From Bacteroidales bacterium UBA6192 (lineage in GTDB: Bacteria; Bacteroidota; Bacteroidia; Bacteroidales; F082), in NCBI GenBank assembly GCA_002422725.1, contig DITE01000114.1, positions 1-22,961 on the forward strand: DNA of 22,961 nt, given 5' to 3'. The position numbers and the translations under genes are program-made. The notes under the pieces are model-generated. The model made no database searches. It saw only the letters and a program-made list of their open reading frames with translations, and was not told the origin of the DNA. This document shows, in pieces, positions 21,715-22,961 of this stretch. Positions within the stretch are counted from its first letter, which is position 1, and each line of letters begins with the position of its first letter.

Positions 21715-22961
21715 ATGAGCTCCGTAATCATTCTTCTTGCCTTGTTCTATATTTTCACTCCCCTGCTTATCCTTCACCTTTGTCACCGTTTTCCGTTCGT
21801 AAACAAACTTGGATCGGTAATTATCGCTTATGGGGTTGGGGTACTGGCCGGCAATCTTGGCTTATTACCAGGAATGGGAACCTATTTGAGTGATTATATG
21901 CTGTTGAACCCCAAAGCATCTATCGGTGATGTGAACTCTTTGCTTGCTGAAGGTTTTATTGCTGAAAGCGATGTGGTGGCTTTCAAAATCTTTAAACTCC
22001 GCGACACGCTGATGAGCATAACAATTCTTCTCGCAATACCCCTGGTGTTGTTCTCGTCCAATGTGCGGCAATGGAGTTTAATGGCCGGCAAAACCCTACT
22101 TTCGCTCTTCGTTGGTTTCTTTTCGGTTGTCTCTGTTGTGGTTGTTGGATATTTTGTGTTCAGGGGAAGCGGAATGAATGATCTGTGGAAAATTGCAGGA
22201 ATGCTGGTGGGTGTTTACACCGGTGGAACCCCAAATCTGGCATCCCTGAAAATGATGCTCGATGTTGATGCAAATACCTATATTCTGACTCATACCTACG
22301 ATCTGATTATAGGCGTTTTGTACCTTGGCTTTCTGATGACAATCGGGCAAAAGATTTTTCACCGGTTTCTTCCCGGATTCCCCGTGAAATCGAGCATTGA
22401 AAGCACTGATGATTTTGATGGTAAAGATCCGTTCTGGGGTATTTTCAGGCGAAGTATTTTTTTGCCCCTGCTGAAAGCCTATGGCATCGCTTTTGTCATC
22501 TTTGCTACAGGAATTGCTCTAAGTATTCTGGTTCCGGACACTTTGGTTATGGTTGTCGTTATTTTAACTGTTACCACCCTGGGCATCCTCGTTTCAATGC
22601 TTCCAGCGATCAACCGGATTGAAAAAACATTTGAGTCGGGAATGTATCTGATATTGATTTTTAGTGTGGTAGTCTCCTCAATGGCTGATATCAGGAATTT
22701 TTCGGGAATCACCCCCGGACTTTTTGCCTATATCACTATGGCAGTATTCGGATCGCTGATTGTTCATGTGCTGATATCAAAGTTGTTTAAAATTGATGCC
22801 GACACCACAATGATTACATCCACTGCTTTGATATGCAGCCCTCCTTTTGTGCCTGTTGTAGCAGGTGCCATCAAAAACAAGGATGTTATTCTGCCAGGGT
22901 TAACAGTGGGTATCATTGGCTATGCTGTAGGCAATTATCTTGGTTTCGTTATTGCTAATGT
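21715..22961 (+). CDS. DUF819-family integral membrane protein, cut at window edge
   Basis: Predicted inner-membrane protein with about ten or more hydrophobic helices; the family is uncharacterised and suspected to be transporters. The frame is open from the ATG at 21715 to the end of the window, giving about 415 residues, close to the full family length, so little is missing. Family-like segments are GVGVLAGNLGLLPG near residue 40, GMLVGVYTGGTPNLASL in the middle and GIIGYAVGNYLGFVIAN at the end. A soluble linker with acidic residues (about 222-241) separates two membrane halves. It is divergent from rnhA and has its own promoter. Substrate is unknown. Confidence 0.85.
   Translation, partial: MSSVIILLALFYIFTPLLILHLCHRFPFVNKLGSVIIAYGVGVLAGNLGLLPGMGTYLSDYMLLNPKASIGDVNSLLAEGFIAESDVVAFKIFKLRDTLMSITILLAIPLVLFSSNVRQWSLMAGKTLLSLFVGFFSVVSVVVVGYFVFRGSGMNDLWKIAGMLVGVYTGGTPNLASLKMMLDVDANTYILTHTYDLIIGVLYLGFLMTIGQKIFHRFLPGFPVKSSIESTDDFDGKDPFWGIFRRSIFLPLLKAYGIAFVIFATGIALSILVPDTLVMVVVILTVTTLGILVSMLPAINRIEKTFESGMYLILIFSVVVSSMADIRNFSGITPGLFAYITMAVFGSLIVHVLISKLFKIDADTTMITSTALICSPPFVPVVAGAIKNKDVILPGLTVGIIGYAVGNYLGFVIAN

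Overview
The window looks like a chromosomal segment from a Bacteroidota bacterium, most likely a Bacteroidales/Marinilabiliales-type lineage. Reasons: nine genes are preceded by an exact copy of the Bacteroidota -7 promoter element TAnnTTTG, and acpP by a 7/8 match, several with a TTTG or TTG -33 element 18-21 bp upstream. The gene content fits too: a GldH-like lipoprotein, a UpxY-type NusG paralog, an IPExxxVDY-family protein between rnc and pyk, an RNase H with a viroplasmin-like N-terminal domain, and a Wzc-type kinase with a Gly-Tyr tail. No rRNA, tRNA, CRISPR array, transposase or prophage gene was seen. Most of the window is ordinary core genome. Layout: (1) 1-1736, minus: topA, cut by the window edge. 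(2) 1737-2366: a 630-bp gap with promoters at both ends and an unexplained cluster of inverted repeats between 1864 and 2022. (3) 2367-6637, plus: acpP-fabF-rnc-IPExxxVDY gene-pyk, a tight fatty-acid synthesis / RNA processing / glycolysis run. (4) 6704-9023, minus: tdk, a secreted cyclophilin and pheS. (5) 9126-12038, plus: an unrecognised 266-residue protein, a secreted M28 peptidase, an unlisted 45-residue membrane protein and rsmI. (6) 12230-13187: a small secreted protein with a duplicated DIPF motif (plus) and a GldH-like lipoprotein (minus). (7) 13313-18218, plus: a polysaccharide-export operon with a strong promoter: Wza-like lipoprotein, Wzc-like tyrosine autokinase, UpxY-like antiterminator and a WbpP-type UDP-GlcNAc 4-epimerase. 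It then stops, with no glycosyltransferase, flippase or polymerase. (8) 18239-21618, minus: inorganic pyrophosphatase, a secreted metallophosphoesterase and rnhA, each apparently with its own promoter. (9) 21715-22961, plus: a DUF819-type membrane protein cut by the window edge. The part most worth a second look is the export operon: it is a control and export module (outer-membrane lipoprotein, inner-membrane kinase with 14 tandem Gly-Tyr units, antiterminator, sugar-nucleotide epimerase) without the assembly genes it should serve. An inverted repeat also brackets the -33 element of its promoter. I see no clear evidence of a wholly new system; the other candidates are small: a possible structured RNA upstream of acpP, a 45-residue membrane protein, a duplicated-motif secreted protein, and a possibly leaderless rnhA transcript.
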